From Archangium sp. (lineage in GTDB: Bacteria; Myxococcota; Myxococcia; Myxococcales; Myxococcaceae), in assembly GCA_030681645.1 (NCBI GenBank), contig JAUXRX010000005.1, forward strand, positions 62,001 through 126,000: a stretch of DNA of 64,000 nt. Reading direction: 5' to 3'. Position numbers and translations under genes: made by a program. This document shows positions 63,708-64,000 of the stretch, piece after piece (position 1 is the stretch's first letter; the number at the start of each line of letters is the position of its first letter). The notes beneath the pieces are model-generated. The model did not search any database. It was given only the letters and a program-made list of their open reading frames with translations, and was not told the DNA's origin.

Positions 63708-64000
63708 CTACTGGCGCTGCTTCGAGACGGCCTGCTCCAACACCTCGACCACGTCGCTGAAGCGGTTCTTGTTGCGCTCGTCGACGTCGGACAGCTCCTT
63801 GTGCGCACCCAGCATCACCGACGCCATGCCTTCGCCGTGCTTGAGCGGGGGCTGCACCGGGGTGAGCGGCAGCTCCTCGGGCGGGTCGAGCATGCTGGTG
63901 AGGGTGAAGAGCTTGTCGAACTGCATGGCGCGCAGGCACTGGGCCACCTGCCCCTCGGGGCAGAGGATGACCGCGCGCCGGCTGAAGTGGGTGAGGCTGT
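63708..64000 (-). CDS. STAS-domain protein (partial, C-terminal part)
   Basis: The last 97 codons of a gene that starts beyond the right edge. The segment SRRAVILCPEGQVAQCLRAM then QFDKLFTLTSML is the end of a STAS (anti-sigma-factor-antagonist-like) domain. It is followed by a 60-residue tail with LPLTPVQPPLKHG and a helix ending in KQRQ. The N-terminal phosphorylation-site Ser of such proteins, if present, is outside the window. Probably a regulator of a partner-switching module. Confidence 0.68.
   Translation of the reverse strand, partial: SLTHFSRRAVILCPEGQVAQCLRAMQFDKLFTLTSMLDPPEELPLTPVQPPLKHGEGMASVMLGAHKELSDVDERNKNRFSDVVEVLEQAVSKQRQ

Overview
The window reads as a chromosomal segment of a high-GC, strongly GC3-biased, Gram-negative myxobacterium (Myxococcota, probably suborder Cystobacterineae). 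This placement is inferred from gene content. The clues are a C-terminal MYXO-CTERM-type sorting signal, lipoproteins with Asp-Ala-Gly-rich linkers, MopE-type Cys/Asp motifs, PEGA-domain, DUF4388/J-domain and TPR proteins typical of the group, and a near absence of insertion sequences. No phage, transposase, CRISPR array or rRNA operon was seen. One tRNA gene is present, and no gene-free stretch exceeds about 260 bases.

Layout. 1-2140: the end of a MATE exporter and two tandem ribbon-helix-helix antitoxin genes, one paired with a PIN toxin and one with a small EF-Tu-domain-2-like protein. 2145-7007: PBP1A coupled to an RluC/D-type pseudouridine synthase, and a pentapeptide-repeat protein. 7042-10000: HprK-like kinase, a catalytically degenerate PanD-like protein, an MBL-fold exonuclease-like protein and a Uma2-family nuclease. 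10046-15949: a PqqD-like protein, a giant Ig/FG-GAP lipoprotein and a 60-residue Cys-rich peptide with a RiPP-style leader. 16077-20182: heme O synthase, a TPR membrane protein, tRNA-Ala(CGC) and a zinc-ribbon protein. 20297-25336: a tightly overlapping surface operon (PEGA protein, MopE-like lipoprotein, phytase-like phosphatase, 5'-nucleotidase). 25520-29317: a second RluA-family enzyme, a REC-histidine kinase and PurF. 29466-32388: ECF sigma factor, anti-sigma factor and caspase-like protease with gene overlaps. 32415-38494: an orphan Phd antitoxin, two GIDE-type paralogues flanking menB, and a ceramidase-like protein. 38549-43385: YhbY, a GYF-like/DUF4388/J-domain/TPR protein, a pyroglutamyl-peptidase fusion and a membrane protein. 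43435-48892: glycosyltransferase, SDR, Wzt/Wzm exporter and a second PEGA protein. 48935-52081: RlmM-like methyltransferase, an RHH antitoxin with a frameshifted PIN toxin, a second Uma2 protein and a small exported protein. 52170-64000: SecA, pectate lyase lipoprotein, PH-like membrane protein, a GT4-GT4 fusion, further glycosyltransferase and secreted proteins, and the end of a STAS-domain protein.

Three dispersed repeat families run through the window. Family A is CCCTCTCCC..GGGGAGAGGG..GGTGAGGGG. Family B is CTCGACTCCGCTCGGGGTGAACGG-like. Family C is an ~80-bp element. They are not confined to spacers. Family A supplies a stop codon, part of a signal peptide and an internal peptide segment of real genes. 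Family C copies run directly into start codons.

The best candidates for something undescribed are the PqqD-like/giant lipoprotein/Cys-rich peptide cassette (with an HprK-like kinase nearby), the degenerate PanD-like protein, the RHH antitoxin coupled to a free-standing EF-Tu-domain-2-like protein, and the sigma/anti-sigma/caspase operon. All functional statements come from reading the sequence; no database search was run.
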